Of a stretch of DNA of 64,000 nucleotides, positions 27,306 to 36,369 are shown one piece after another. Each line of letters starts with the position of its first letter. Within the stretch, counting starts at the first letter, position 1. The position numbers and the translations under genes are program-made. The notes below the pieces were generated by a model. The model saw only the letters and a list, made by a program, of their open reading frames with translations, had not been told where the DNA came from and did no database searches. The stretch is from Siccirubricoccus deserti (GTDB taxonomy: Bacteria > Pseudomonadota > Alphaproteobacteria > Acetobacterales > Acetobacteraceae), in the NCBI RefSeq assembly GCF_014283215.1, contig NZ_JACOMF010000018.1, positions 1 through 64,000 on the forward strand, read 5' to 3'.

Positions 27306-29231
27306 ATGTCAGACCCCTCCCCCTTGCCACGCCGCGGCCTGACCGCAGCCGCAGCACCGGGCTCCGGCCTGCAGATGCTGCAGGGCGCGATCATCGTTGT
27401 GGCGGTGCTGTATTTCGCCCGCGACCTGCTGATCCCGCTGGTGCTGGCGGTGCTGCTCTCCTTCGTGCTGGCGCCGCTGGTGCGGGCGTTGCGGCACATC
27501 GCAGTGCCGCGCCCTGCCGCCGTGGTCATTGTCGTCATCTGCACCTTCGCGGTGCTGTCGGGCATCGGCGCGCTGATGGGCAGCCAGGCCAGCAGCCTGG
27601 CCGGCAACCTGCCGAGCTACCAGGCGACGATCGCGGCCAAGCTGGAAGGGCTGCGCAGCGTCGGCGGCCTGTTCGACCGGCTGAACGGCGTGGTTGCCGA
27701 CTTCAGCCGCCGGGAGACCGCGGCGCCCGAGACCGTGCAGCCTCCGCCCGGCGACGGGCCGCCGGCCGAGACGCCGCTCGGCCGTGCCGTGCCGGAACGG
27801 CGGCCGGTGCCGGTCGAACTGCATTCGCCCAACCCAACGCCCTTCGAGATGCTGCAACGCCTCGCCGAGCCGCTGCTGGGGCCGCTGGCGACCGCCGGCA
27901 TCGTCGTCATCCTGGTGATCTTCATCCTGCTCTACCGCGAGGATCTGCGGGACCGGCTGATCCGCCTGGCCGGCGCGCGCGACCTGCACCGGACCATGGC
28001 AGCGATGGACGACGCCGCCTACCGGCTCTCCCGCTTCTTCCTGGCGCAGACCGGGATGAACACCGCCTTCGGCCTGTTCATCGCCGCGGCGCTTTGGGCG
28101 ATCGGCATTCCCAACCCGCTGCTCTGGGGCTTCATTGCCGGGCTGATGCGCTTCGTGCCCTTCATCGGCATCTTCGTCACCGTCACCGGCCCGCTGCTGC
28201 TGGCGCTGGCGGTGGACCCGGGCTGGGCCACGCTGGTCTGGGTGGCGGTGCTGTTCGCCGTCAGCGAATTCCTGATGGGCCAGGTGTTCGAGCCGCTGGT
28301 CTTCGGCCATTCCACCGGCCTCTCACCGATCGCGGTGATTGCCGCCGCCACCGTCTGGACCTGGCTCTGGGGCCCGATCGGGCTGCTGCTGGCGGTGCCG
28401 CTGACGGTTTGCCTGGTGGTGCTCGGCCGGCATGTGGACCGGCTGGAATTCCTCGAGGTCATGCTCGGCGACCAACCGGCGCTCGATCCGGAGGAGACCT
28501 TCTACCAGCGTGCCCTGGCCGGCGATGCCGACGCCCTGACCGAACAGGCCGAGCGCTGCCTGAAGGAGCAGCCACTGGCCGAATACCTCGACGCCGTGGC
28601 GCTGCCGGCGCTGCGGCTGGCGCAGGAGGATGCGGTGCATGGCGCTCTGGCGCCCGACCGCCGCGCCGCGCTGAAGCGCAGCATTGAGATGCTGGCCGAG
28701 GATCTGGAGGAGGCGGACGACCCGGAGCCACCGCCTGGCGAGGCGCCGGCGCCACTGCCGCCGGAGTGGCGGGAGGCCGGGGCGGTGCTCTGCCTGCCCG
28801 GCCGCGGACCCTTCGATGCCGAGGCGGCGGCGATGCTCGGCCAGGTGCTGACCCGACGCGGCTTCGGCGTGCGGCTGGGCAGCGAGGCGGCCCCGGGCGC
28901 CCGGCCGCGACTGCTTTGCCTTTGCCTGCTCGACGGCGGGGCCAGCGCCGCGACCGCGCGCTACCTGCTGCGGCGGGCCCGGCGCCGGCTGCCCGGCGTG
29001 CCGGCGATCGCCCTGGTATGTTCAAGGGAGCCGGAGGGGGCGCTGGCCAGGGCGCTACGGAGCGAGGGAACGCCCGAGGCGCCGCTGCCGATCGCCAGTT
29101 GCATGGTGGAGGTGCTTGACCTGGCGGTGGAGGCAGCGGGTACCCTGCCACGGCCCGCCGCCGAACCCGCCGCCGAGGCAGCACCCCCGGCGCCAGAGCC
29201 ACCCGGGCTGGCGGCAACCGCGACAGCCTGA
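27306..29231 (+). CDS. AI-2E family (PerM-like) transporter with long C-terminal domain
   Basis: Membrane protein of 641 residues. The first half (to about 390) holds the seven to eight helices of the AI-2E/PerM family (VVAVLYFARDLLIPLVLAVL, and later GLMRFVPFIGIFVTVTGPLL and EPLVFGHSTGLSPIAVI). Typical family members are near 350 residues. The extra C-terminal part is soluble and begins after VDRLEFLEVMLGD. It contains a Rossmann-like stretch (VLCLPGRGPFDAEAAAMLGQVL, then RLLCLCLLDGG) and an Ala/Pro tail. Relatives export autoinducer-2 or act as sodium/proton antiporters; the activity here is not determined. It follows the amidohydrolase by about 80 bases. Confidence 0.86.
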   Translation: MSDPSPLPRRGLTAAAAPGSGLQMLQGAIIVVAVLYFARDLLIPLVLAVLLSFVLAPLVRALRHIAVPRPAAVVIVVICTFAVLSGIGALMGSQASSLAGNLPSYQATIAAKLEGLRSVGGLFDRLNGVVADFSRRETAAPETVQPPPGDGPPAETPLGRAVPERRPVPVELHSPNPTPFEMLQRLAEPLLGPLATAGIVVILVIFILLYREDLRDRLIRLAGARDLHRTMAAMDDAAYRLSRFFLAQTGMNTAFGLFIAAALWAIGIPNPLLWGFIAGLMRFVPFIGIFVTVTGPLLLALAVDPGWATLVWVAVLFAVSEFLMGQVFEPLVFGHSTGLSPIAVIAAATVWTWLWGPIGLLLAVPLTVCLVVLGRHVDRLEFLEVMLGDQPALDPEETFYQRALAGDADALTEQAERCLKEQPLAEYLDAVALPALRLAQEDAVHGALAPDRRAALKRSIEMLAEDLEEADDPEPPPGEAPAPLPPEWREAGAVLCLPGRGPFDAEAAAMLGQVLTRRGFGVRLGSEAAPGARPRLLCLCLLDGGASAATARYLLRRARRRLPGVPAIALVCSREPEGALARALRSEGTPEAPLPIASCMVEVLDLAVEAAGTLPRPAAEPAAEAAPPAPEPPGLAATATA

Positions 29232-29269
29232 CCGGCGGTCGTGCGACCACCAGCACGGGAGAGGCGGAG

Positions 29270-30736
29270 ATGCAGCGCTACGACGCCATCATCATCGGCA
29301 CCGGGCAGGCCGGCCCGGCGCTCGCGGTGCGCCTGGCCGAAACAGGGAAGCGGGTCGCGCTGATCGAGCGCGGAGCCTTTGGCGGCACCTGTGTCAATAC
29401 CGGCTGCACGCCAACCAAGACCATGGTCGCCAGCGCCCATGCCGCGCACCTCGCCCGCCGCGCCGCCGACTATGGGGTGGTGCTGCAAGGCCCGGTCGGC
29501 GTCGACATGCGCCGGGTGAAGGCGCGCAAGGATGCGGTCGTGGCACAATCCTCCGAAGGGCTGGAGGCTTGGCTGCGTGGCACCGCCGGCCTCGACCTCA
29601 TCCAGGGCCATGCCCGCTTCACCGCGGCCGACACGGTGGTGGTGGGGGAACGACAGCTCACCGCGCCCTGGATCATGCTGAATGTCGGCGGCCGGCCAGC
29701 GGTGCCGGCGATCCCCGGGCTCGATGCCGTGCCCTACCTGACCAGCAGCAGCATCCTCGACCTCGACACCCTGCCGGAGCATCTGCTGGTCCTCGGCGGC
29801 AGCTATGTCGGGCTGGAGTTCGCCCAGATGTTCCGCCGCTTCGGTGCCCGCGTCACGGTGGTGGAGGCCGGGCCGCGGCTGGTGCAACGGGAGGATCCGG
29901 AAATCTCCGCCGCCATCGCCGATTTCCTTGCGGCGGAGGGGGTGGAGATCGTGGTCGGCGCGGGCGACCTCTCCGTCGCCGCGACGCCGGACGGCCTCCG
30001 GCTGCGGCACGGGCCCGGCGCGGTGGAGGCGACGCATCTGCTGGTCGCGGTCGGCCGCCGGCCGAATACCGACGATCTCGGCCTCGACCGCGCCGGCGTT
30101 GCGCTGGACCGGCGCGGCTATGTCACCGTGGACGACGCGCTGCGGACCAATGTGCCGGGCATCTGGGCGCTCGGCGACTGCAACGGCCGCGGTGCCTTCA
30201 CCCACACCGCCTATGACGATTATGAAATTCTCGCCGCCAACCTGCTGGACGGCGCCGGGCGTAGCCTGCGGGACCGGGTGATGGCCTATGCGCTGTTCAC
30301 CGAGCCGCCGCTCGGCCGCGTCGGCATGACCGAGGCGGAGGCGCGCGCCAGCAGCCGCAAGGTGCTGGTCGGGCAGCGCCCGATGACCCGGGTCGCCCGG
30401 GCGCGGGAGAAGGGCGAGACGGCTGGGTTGATGAAGATCATCGTCGACGGCGACACTGAGGAGATCCTCGGCGCCGCCATCCTCGGCCCCGGCGGTGACG
30501 AGGCGATCCATACCGTCATCGGGCTAATGAACGCCCGCGCACCCTATGGCGTGCTGCGCCGGATGATGCCGATCCACCCGACCGTCGCCGAGCTGCTGCC
30601 GACCCTGCTGGCCGACCTGCCGGCGCCGTCGCGGCGAGCCGACACCGCGCTCGACGAGACGATCGAGGAGAGCTTCCCCGCCAGCGACCCGCCCTCGCAC
30701 ACGCCGGAAAGCAGGATCGGCAGGCCCTCACGCTGA
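29270..30736 (+). CDS. Mercuric-reductase-like FAD/NAD disulfide oxidoreductase
   Basis: Pyridine nucleotide-disulfide reductase of 488 residues. The FAD motif is IIGTGQAGPALAVRLAE, the redox-active disulfide is GGTCVNTGCTPTK, and the NAD motif is LGGSYVGLEFAQMF. LGDCNGRGAFTHTAYDD and the C-terminal dimer-interface segment IHPTVAELLPTLLADL follow. It lacks the N-terminal HMA domain and the C-terminal Cys pair of real MerA, so mercury reduction is unlikely. The final 38 residues are an extra tail with the motif SFPASDPPS. An AGGCGGAG box precedes the ATG. Confidence 0.9.
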   Translation: MQRYDAIIIGTGQAGPALAVRLAETGKRVALIERGAFGGTCVNTGCTPTKTMVASAHAAHLARRAADYGVVLQGPVGVDMRRVKARKDAVVAQSSEGLEAWLRGTAGLDLIQGHARFTAADTVVVGERQLTAPWIMLNVGGRPAVPAIPGLDAVPYLTSSSILDLDTLPEHLLVLGGSYVGLEFAQMFRRFGARVTVVEAGPRLVQREDPEISAAIADFLAAEGVEIVVGAGDLSVAATPDGLRLRHGPGAVEATHLLVAVGRRPNTDDLGLDRAGVALDRRGYVTVDDALRTNVPGIWALGDCNGRGAFTHTAYDDYEILAANLLDGAGRSLRDRVMAYALFTEPPLGRVGMTEAEARASSRKVLVGQRPMTRVARAREKGETAGLMKIIVDGDTEEILGAAILGPGGDEAIHTVIGLMNARAPYGVLRRMMPIHPTVAELLPTLLADLPAPSRRADTALDETIEESFPASDPPSHTPESRIGRPSR

Positions 30737-30769
30737 GGGCGCGGATCGCCGGCTGCGCCGGGCCGGGGT

Positions 30770-31831
30770 TTAGGCGGCGCGCTGGAAGACCTCGGTCCGG
30801 AAGCCCGTGAACCGGCCGGGGATCCGCTGCACCGCCTGCACCACGGCGCGGACGGCGGCGGGATCCGCGTCGGCGGGAAAGGGGATGGTGATGCTGTCCA
30901 CCAGCCCGCCGAACCGCTCCTCGATCCGCGCCGCGATCTCGTCATAGGTGCCGATCGCGGCGAAGAGGTGCAGCACCTCATCCGGGATCAGCGCGGCCAT
31001 GTCGTCGAAGGCGCTGCGCCGCGCCATCGCGGAGAGCCTGACGCCGAGTTCCGTCAGCCCATGCGGCTCCAGCACCGTGCGGTAGGCGGGGGTCGAGGCG
31101 TACCAGGCGACGCGGTGGCGGATATGCTCGGCCGCCTTGCGCACCGCAGCGGCGTCCGGCCCGGTGGCGACGAAGCCGCCGCCGCTGACCTCGAAGGCCT
31201 CGCGTGGCATGCCGACCTCGGCGAGCTGCGCCTGCAACACCGGCTCGACCTGCTGTTCCAGGTAGGTCCGGGTGGCGAAGCTGTGCAGCCGCACCCCGTC
31301 GCAGAGCCGCGCCGCGTTGCGCAGCATCAGCGGCCCCACCGCGGCCAGTGTCACCGGCGGGCAGGGCAGGTTGTTGGGGCCCGGCGAGAACTCCTTGTTC
31401 ATCAGGCTGAACCGGTAGTGCTGGCCCTCATAGGCCAGCGTCTCGCCGGTCTCCCAGCAGCGCCAGATGGCGCGCAGCGCCTGCAGGTACTCCGCCATGC
31501 GCGCCGCCGGGGCGACCCAGGGCACGCTGAAGCGCCGCTCGTTATGCGCCCTCACCTGCGTGCCGAGGCCGAGCACGAAGCGGCCTCCGGTGTGTCGCTG
31601 CAAATCCCAGACATGGTTGGCCACGATCATCGGGCTGCGCGGGAAGGCGATGGCGACCGAGGTGGCGAGGCCGATCCGCGTGGTCGCCAGCCCGGCCAGG
31701 GCCAGCGGGGTGAAGGGATCGTGCCTGATCTCGTTGGTCTGCACGAGGTCGAAGCCGGCCGCTTCCGCCGCCTGCGCGGCGGGGCCGCAGCGGCGCCAGT
31801 CATCGAGCGGCAGGACGATTCCGACACGCAT
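30770..31831 (-). CDS. LLM class F420-dependent oxidoreductase
   Basis: Luciferase-like TIM-barrel oxidoreductase of 353 residues. It starts MRVGIVLPLDDW, with AAEAAGFDLVQTNEI and TSVAIAFPRSPMIVANHVWDL, and the GGRFVLGLGTQV strand of the F420-binding subgroup. It reduces or oxidises a substrate with F420 (or FMN) as cofactor. Its presence fits the F420 biosynthesis genes at the far end of the window. It is downstream of, and on the same strand as, an ABC-type binding-protein gene about 200 bases away. The substrate is not inferable. Confidence 0.87.
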   Translation of the reverse strand: MRVGIVLPLDDWRRCGPAAQAAEAAGFDLVQTNEIRHDPFTPLALAGLATTRIGLATSVAIAFPRSPMIVANHVWDLQRHTGGRFVLGLGTQVRAHNERRFSVPWVAPAARMAEYLQALRAIWRCWETGETLAYEGQHYRFSLMNKEFSPGPNNLPCPPVTLAAVGPLMLRNAARLCDGVRLHSFATRTYLEQQVEPVLQAQLAEVGMPREAFEVSGGGFVATGPDAAAVRKAAEHIRHRVAWYASTPAYRTVLEPHGLTELGVRLSAMARRSAFDDMAALIPDEVLHLFAAIGTYDEIAARIEERFGGLVDSITIPFPADADPAAVRAVVQAVQRIPGRFTGFRTEVFQRAA

Positions 31832-31904
31832 CAGGACGTTTTCCTTCCCGAGATGAACAGGCGATGGCCGCCGTGGCAGTCCATCGATTCGCCCAGCCTG
31901 CCAT

Positions 31905-31950
31905 GCCCTCCGGACACCGTCATGGCCGGAGTCGATCCGACCATTCAGCC
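31905..31950. repeat. Possible degenerate copy of the alphaproteobacterial 'GLDPAIH' intergenic repeat
   Basis: The segment around CCGGACACCGTCATGGCCGG, followed by AGTCGATCCGACCATTC, resembles the widespread palindromic intergenic repeat whose translation reads ...VMAGLDPAIH. Here it reads VMAGVDPTIQ. The copy is imperfect and single in this window. It lies between the LLM gene and the upstream binding-protein gene. Confidence 0.3.
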
Positions 31951-32034
31951 CGCTGCCTTCACTCGGGATTCGGCTGCGCGGGCCAAGCTCGTGCGTGACG
32001 GGGAGAAGGCCACTTCGTCGGCTTCAGCGCCCCT

Positions 32035-33267
32035 CTACGCCCGGGTCAGCGGACAGCCGCCCTCGCTCTCTGGCCGGAAGGCCTGCTCGGCCGGCGTCGT
32101 CTGCAGCAGCTTGTAGTAATCCCAGGGGCCGCGACTCTCCTCCGGCGCCTTCACCTGGAACAGGTAGACCGGGTGGATCTTCCGGCCGTCCGCGCGGATG
32201 CGGCCGGGGCCGAAGGTGTCGTCGTCGGTCGGCATCGCCTTCATCCGCGCCATGGTGGCGGCACCGCTGGCCTTGGCCGCGGCGACCCCCATATCGGCCA
32301 CCGCCTTCAGGTAATGCAGCGTCGCGGCGTAGCAGCCGGCATGCACCATGGTCGGCGCGGCAACCCCGAAATTCGCCTTCAGCCGGGCACTGAAGGCACG
32401 GCTGCGGTCGTTGAGGTCCCAGTAGAAGCTCTCCGAGCATACCAGCCCCTGCGCCGCGGCAAGGCCCAGCGCATGCACCTCGGTGATGAACAGGATCATC
32501 GCCGCGACCCGGGTGTTGCCGCGCCGGCCGAGGCCGAATTCGGCGGATTGCTTCACCGCCGTCACCAGATCGACGCCGCCGAAGTTGAGCGCGATGATCT
32601 TCGCCCGGCTGGCCTGGGCGCGGAGCAGGAAGGCGGAGAAATCGGTCGTCGCCGGGAAGGGGTAGCGGGCCGAGCCCAGCACCTTGCCGCCGGCGGCGGT
32701 GATGAAGCGGGTCGCCTCGGCTTCCATCGAATGGCCGAAGGCGTAGTCGGCGGTGACGAAGAACCAGCTGTCGCCGCCGTCCCTGACCAGCGCGCCGCCG
32801 GTGGAATTGGCCAGCATCCAGGTGTCGTAGGTCCATTGCACGGTATTGGCGTTGCACTGCGCCCCATGCAGCTCGGCGGTACCGGGGGAGGAGGCGAGAT
32901 AGACCTTGTTCTTCTCCCTCACGATGCCGGCGACGGCCAGCGCGGCGGAGCTCGCCGGCACATCGACCAGCGCGTCGACCCCCTCGCGGTCGAACCATTG
33001 CCGGGCGATGTTGGAGGCGATGTCGGGCCGGTTCTGGTGGTCGGCGGAGAGCACCTCGACCCGGAAGCCGAGGCTTTCAGCTTCCTTCACCGCCTGGCGC
33101 GTCGCCAGTATGGCGCCCTGGCCGGCGAGGTCGGCGAAGGGCCCGGAGAGGTCGGTGATGACCCCGAGCTTGACGGTATTGGCCGCCTGGGCGCGGGCGG
33201 TGCCGGCCACGGGAAGGCTGGCCCAGGCGGCGCCGCCCAGCATCAGGGCGCGTCGGTCCAGAAGCAT
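32035..33267 (-). CDS. ABC transporter substrate-binding protein (Peripla_BP_6, LivK-like)
   Basis: Periplasmic binding protein of 410 residues. The N-terminus MLLDRRALMLGGAAWASLPV is a twin-arginine type signal with cleavage near ARAQAA. The mature protein begins NTVKLGVITDLSGPFADLAG, the first strand of the branched-chain/amide-binding fold. GFRVEVLSADHQNRPDIASN follows. It is unlinked to permease genes and so an orphan receptor. ATG 33267 is selected because the signal peptide begins there; the open frame continues far upstream without protein-like sequence. Neighbours are a cupin gene upstream and an F420-type LLM gene downstream, all on the minus strand. Confidence 0.9.
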   Translation of the reverse strand: MLLDRRALMLGGAAWASLPVAGTARAQAANTVKLGVITDLSGPFADLAGQGAILATRQAVKEAESLGFRVEVLSADHQNRPDIASNIARQWFDREGVDALVDVPASSAALAVAGIVREKNKVYLASSPGTAELHGAQCNANTVQWTYDTWMLANSTGGALVRDGGDSWFFVTADYAFGHSMEAEATRFITAAGGKVLGSARYPFPATTDFSAFLLRAQASRAKIIALNFGGVDLVTAVKQSAEFGLGRRGNTRVAAMILFITEVHALGLAAAQGLVCSESFYWDLNDRSRAFSARLKANFGVAAPTMVHAGCYAATLHYLKAVADMGVAAAKASGAATMARMKAMPTDDDTFGPGRIRADGRKIHPVYLFQVKAPEESRGPWDYYKLLQTTPAEQAFRPESEGGCPLTRA

Positions 33268-33341
33268 GAAACATTCCCCCGGCGGCCTCTTGTCCGGCGG
33301 CACCGCGGCCGCCGGCGCGGCGCCCCCTTGGGGAACGCCCG

Positions 33342-33770
33342 TCAGCCCTTGGCGAGACCCGCCGGCGGGTCGCAGGGCGTGGTCGCCATGTCGCCCGGGA
33401 TCGAGAGTTCGAGGATCTCGACGTCGTCCGAGGTGGCGATCTCGTTGTGCTTCATCCCGCCGGGGATGAGGATGGCGTCGCCGGCTTCGGAATGGCTGCG
33501 GGTGCCGTCCTCGAATTCCAGGTCGACCCAGCCCTTCAGCACATAGACGAACTGGGCTTCGCACTGGTGGGTGTGCCAGCCGGTCGGCTCGGTCATGCCG
33601 GTGATGGCTTCCATTACCTGGGCGCGCAGCTTCCCGCCTGTGGCGGCGGAGACGCCGAGGTCGCGGTAGCGGAAGAATTTGCGCCGGCCGGCCACCAACG
33701 GCGAATCCTTCTTGGCGACGACGCTGAGCTTGATCTCGGGGCGCGATGCGCCGGCAACGGTTCCGTCCAT
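33342..33770 (-). CDS. Cupin domain-containing protein
   Basis: Small single-domain cupin of 142 residues. Metal-binding motif 1 is GWHTHQCEAQFVYVLKGWVDLEF (His, His, Glu), and motif 2 is GDAILIPGGMKHNEI (His). A preceding stretch (KFFRYRDLGV) is common in cupins of uncertain function. ATG 33770 follows a CGGAGGGA ribosome site, and the earlier in-frame start adds eight residues without support. It may be a sensor, isomerase or dioxygenase; the sequence does not decide. It sits between an MFS exporter and a binding protein on the same strand. Confidence 0.87.
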   Translation of the reverse strand: MDGTVAGASRPEIKLSVVAKKDSPLVAGRRKFFRYRDLGVSAATGGKLRAQVMEAITGMTEPTGWHTHQCEAQFVYVLKGWVDLEFEDGTRSHSEAGDAILIPGGMKHNEIATSDDVEILELSIPGDMATTPCDPPAGLAKG

Positions 33771-33847
33771 GGTTCCCTCCGGGTGTCTCTGCACCGGAGG
33801 CCGAGGCTACACCCCGGAGGCCAGACGGCAAGCGATAATGCCGCGGG

Positions 33848-35344
33848 TTACAGCCGCTGCAGCGGCACCCGCGTCGCCAGCCAGCTGCCGGTCGCGGCCA
33901 GGATGGCGGCGCCGAGGAAGGCAGCCTGGAACGCCCAGCCGAGGCCGTCACGCAGCGCCGCCCGCATCCCGGGCTCCAGCCCCGGCAGCAGCGCCGGCCC
34001 CTCTCGCACCAGCCGGGTGAACAGCGCCCCCAGCCCGGCATCCCCGGCCGCCAGCGTACCGAACAGCAGCGCCCCCAGCATCGCCGTCGCCAGCGCCGCC
34101 CCCAGCGTGCGGAAGAACTGCACCGAGGCCGCGGCGGCGCCAAGCCTCCCATGCCCGCCGGCCACCTGCACGGTGATCTGCACCACCGGGTAGGAACACC
34201 CCATGCCCACCGCGGCCACGCCCAGCAGCAGCGCCAGGACGGAATCGCTCAGCTCCGGCGCCAGCAGCGCCACCGCCAGCAGCGCCGAGGCGGCCATGCC
34301 AAGCCCGCCGCAGGCGAAAGGCATGGAAATGCCGGTACGGGTCATCAGCCAGCCCGCGCTCAACCCGCCGATCGCGCCGCCGAGCGACAGCGGCAGCATC
34401 AGCACCCCGGCATCGGCCGGCGCCAGCCCGCGCACGCTCTGCAGGTAGATCGGCAGGAAGGTCAGCAGGGCGATCAGCGCGCCATGGGCACAGGCGGTCA
34501 GCAGGTTGCTGCGCAGCACGGTCGGCTCGGCCAGCAGCGGCAGCGGCAGCAGTGGCTCCGGCGCCCGGGCCTCCCAGCGCAGCAGCAGCCAGAGCGCGAC
34601 GGCCGAGGTCGCCGCCAGCCCCAGCGCCAGCGGCAGCGCCGCCAGGCTCAGCCGCTGGATCTGGCCGAAGGCGAGCAGCGCCGGGGCAACGAAGCCGGCG
34701 AACAGCAGCACGCCGAGCCAGTCGAAGCGGAAGCCGGCGCCGCCCTCGGTCGGCCGCCGTGGGATGCGCAACGCCAGCGGCACCGCCAGCGCCATCCAGG
34801 GCAGCAACGCCCAGAACACCGCCCGCCAACCGAAATGCTCGGTCAGCCAGCCGCCGGCGATCGGGCCGAGGCAGGAAGCTGTGGTGAAGCTGGCGACGAT
34901 ATAGGCCTGGAAGCGGCCGCGCTCCCGCGGCGGCACCGCCTCGCCGATCAGCGCCATGGCCATGGTCGCCAGCCCGCCACCGCCGAAGCCCTGCAGCAGC
35001 CGGCCGCCGAGCAGCACGCCGAAGCTGGGCGCGGCCGCGGAAAGCGCCGCCCCCGCGGCGCTGACCCCGAGCGCCACCAGCAGCAATCGGCGTCGGCCGA
35101 AGACATCGCCGAGCCGTCCGAACACCGGGGCGGCGACAGTGGCCGAGATCAGATAGGCGACCACCACCCAGGACAGGCTCTCCACCACGCCCAGGCCGCC
35201 GGCGATGGCCGGCAGCGCCGTCGCCACAATGGTCTGGTCGATGGCGGCGAGGATGATGGCCGGGGCGACGCCGGGAAAGCTGCGGAAGAACGCCGTCCGC
35301 AGCTCGGCCGGGGTCATGGTCTGGACGGCGGACACCCGGGTCAC
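33848..35344 (-). CDS. MFS transporter, EmrB/QacA (DHA2) type drug exporter
   Basis: Multidrug exporter-like carrier of 498 residues with about 14 predicted membrane helices. DHA2 hallmarks are AIDQTIVATALPAIAGGLG (helix 1 motif), VVAYLISATVAAPVFGRLGD with GRRRLLL (motif A), and the helix-5 segment near ASCLGPIAGGWLTEHFGWRAVFW (motif C). The start GTG overlaps the stop of accA (GTGA at 35341-35344), so it is translated with accA although unrelated in function. Substrates are unknown. Confidence 0.9.
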   Translation of the reverse strand: MTRVSAVQTMTPAELRTAFFRSFPGVAPAIILAAIDQTIVATALPAIAGGLGVVESLSWVVVAYLISATVAAPVFGRLGDVFGRRRLLLVALGVSAAGAALSAAAPSFGVLLGGRLLQGFGGGGLATMAMALIGEAVPPRERGRFQAYIVASFTTASCLGPIAGGWLTEHFGWRAVFWALLPWMALAVPLALRIPRRPTEGGAGFRFDWLGVLLFAGFVAPALLAFGQIQRLSLAALPLALGLAATSAVALWLLLRWEARAPEPLLPLPLLAEPTVLRSNLLTACAHGALIALLTFLPIYLQSVRGLAPADAGVLMLPLSLGGAIGGLSAGWLMTRTGISMPFACGGLGMAASALLAVALLAPELSDSVLALLLGVAAVGMGCSYPVVQITVQVAGGHGRLGAAAASVQFFRTLGAALATAMLGALLFGTLAAGDAGLGALFTRLVREGPALLPGLEPGMRAALRDGLGWAFQAAFLGAAILAATGSWLATRVPLQRL

Positions 35345-36297
35345 GCCACGCTATGCCGGCCCATCTCCAGGAATTTCTCCCGCCGCCGGGCACGCAGGGT
35401 GGCGCCGTCAAGCGCCAGCAGGGGCTCCAGGCTGTCCCAGACCTTGTTGCCGACCGCGGCCAGCGCCGCCGCCGGATCGCGGTGGGCGCCGCCCATCGGC
35501 TCCGGCACCACAGCATCCACCAGATTCAGCCGGCGAAGGTCCTCGGCGGTCAGCTTCAGCGCCTCGGCCGCGGTGGCCGCCTGGGCAGCGTCGCGCCAGA
35601 GAATGCTGGCGCAGCCCTCCGGGCTGATGACCGAATAGATCGAATGCTCCAGCATCAGCACCCGGTCGGCGGCGGCCAGCGCGATGGCGCCACCCGAGCC
35701 GCCCTCGCCGATGATGGTGGCGACGAAGGGAACCGGCGCATCCAGGCAGGCCTCGATGGAGCGGGCGATCGCCTCGGCCTGGCCACGCGCCTCGGCCTCG
35801 ATGCCGGGAAAGGCGCCGGCGGTGTCGACGAAGGAGAGGATCGGCAGGCCGAAGCGGCCCGCCAGCTCGATGATCCGGCGCGCCTTGCGGTAGCCCTCGG
35901 GCCGGGCCATGCCGAAATTATGCAGCACCCGGCTTTCGGTGTCGCTGCCCTTCTCGGTGCCGAGCACCGCCACGGCGCGGCCGCGGAACCGGCCAAGGCC
36001 GCCGACCACCGCGGCATCGTCGGCGAAGGCACGGTCGCCGGCCAGCGGGGTCCATTCCTCGATATGGGCACGGATGTAGTCCAGGCATTTCGGCCGGTCC
36101 GGGTGGCGGGCGACCAGCGTCTTCTGCCAGGGGGTCAGCTTGGCATAGGTGGATCTCAGCAGCGCCTGCGCCTTGTCGCGCAGCTTCGCGACCTCCTCAG
36201 CCACGTCGATGCCGCCGGCGTCGGTTGTCCGGCGCAGTTCCTCGATCTTGCCCTCGAGTTCGGCGATCGGCTTTTCGAAATCCAGGAAGTGGCGCAT
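35341..36297 (-). CDS. accA: Acetyl-CoA carboxylase carboxyltransferase subunit alpha
   Basis: Carboxyltransferase alpha subunit, 318 residues, the standard length. With AccD it transfers CO2 from biotin to acetyl-CoA, making malonyl-CoA for fatty-acid synthesis. Landmarks are the N-terminal FLDFEKPIAELEGKIEELR coiled segment, RPKCLDYI, the CoA-binding core FVDTAGAFPGIEAEARGQAEAIA, and IIGEGGSGGAIALAAADRVLMLEHSIYSVISPEGCASILW. The downstream MFS gene overlaps by four bases. It lies downstream of xerD, from which it is separated by a decayed methyltransferase gene on the other strand. Confidence 0.97.
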   Translation of the reverse strand: MRHFLDFEKPIAELEGKIEELRRTTDAGGIDVAEEVAKLRDKAQALLRSTYAKLTPWQKTLVARHPDRPKCLDYIRAHIEEWTPLAGDRAFADDAAVVGGLGRFRGRAVAVLGTEKGSDTESRVLHNFGMARPEGYRKARRIIELAGRFGLPILSFVDTAGAFPGIEAEARGQAEAIARSIEACLDAPVPFVATIIGEGGSGGAIALAAADRVLMLEHSIYSVISPEGCASILWRDAAQAATAAEALKLTAEDLRRLNLVDAVVPEPMGGAHRDPAAALAAVGNKVWDSLEPLLALDGATLRARRREKFLEMGRHSVA

Positions 36298-36369
36298 CAG
36301 ATGTCCTTCAGGACCGGCGGGTTAGCCGAAAAGCGGCACCGGCGGAAGCGTTGGCGGCAGGTGGCAGCC

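Noticed and set aside
29270-30736. True mercuric reductase and a mer operon
   Set aside because: The protein lacks the N-terminal HMA domain and C-terminal Cys pair, and no merR, merT or merP is present.
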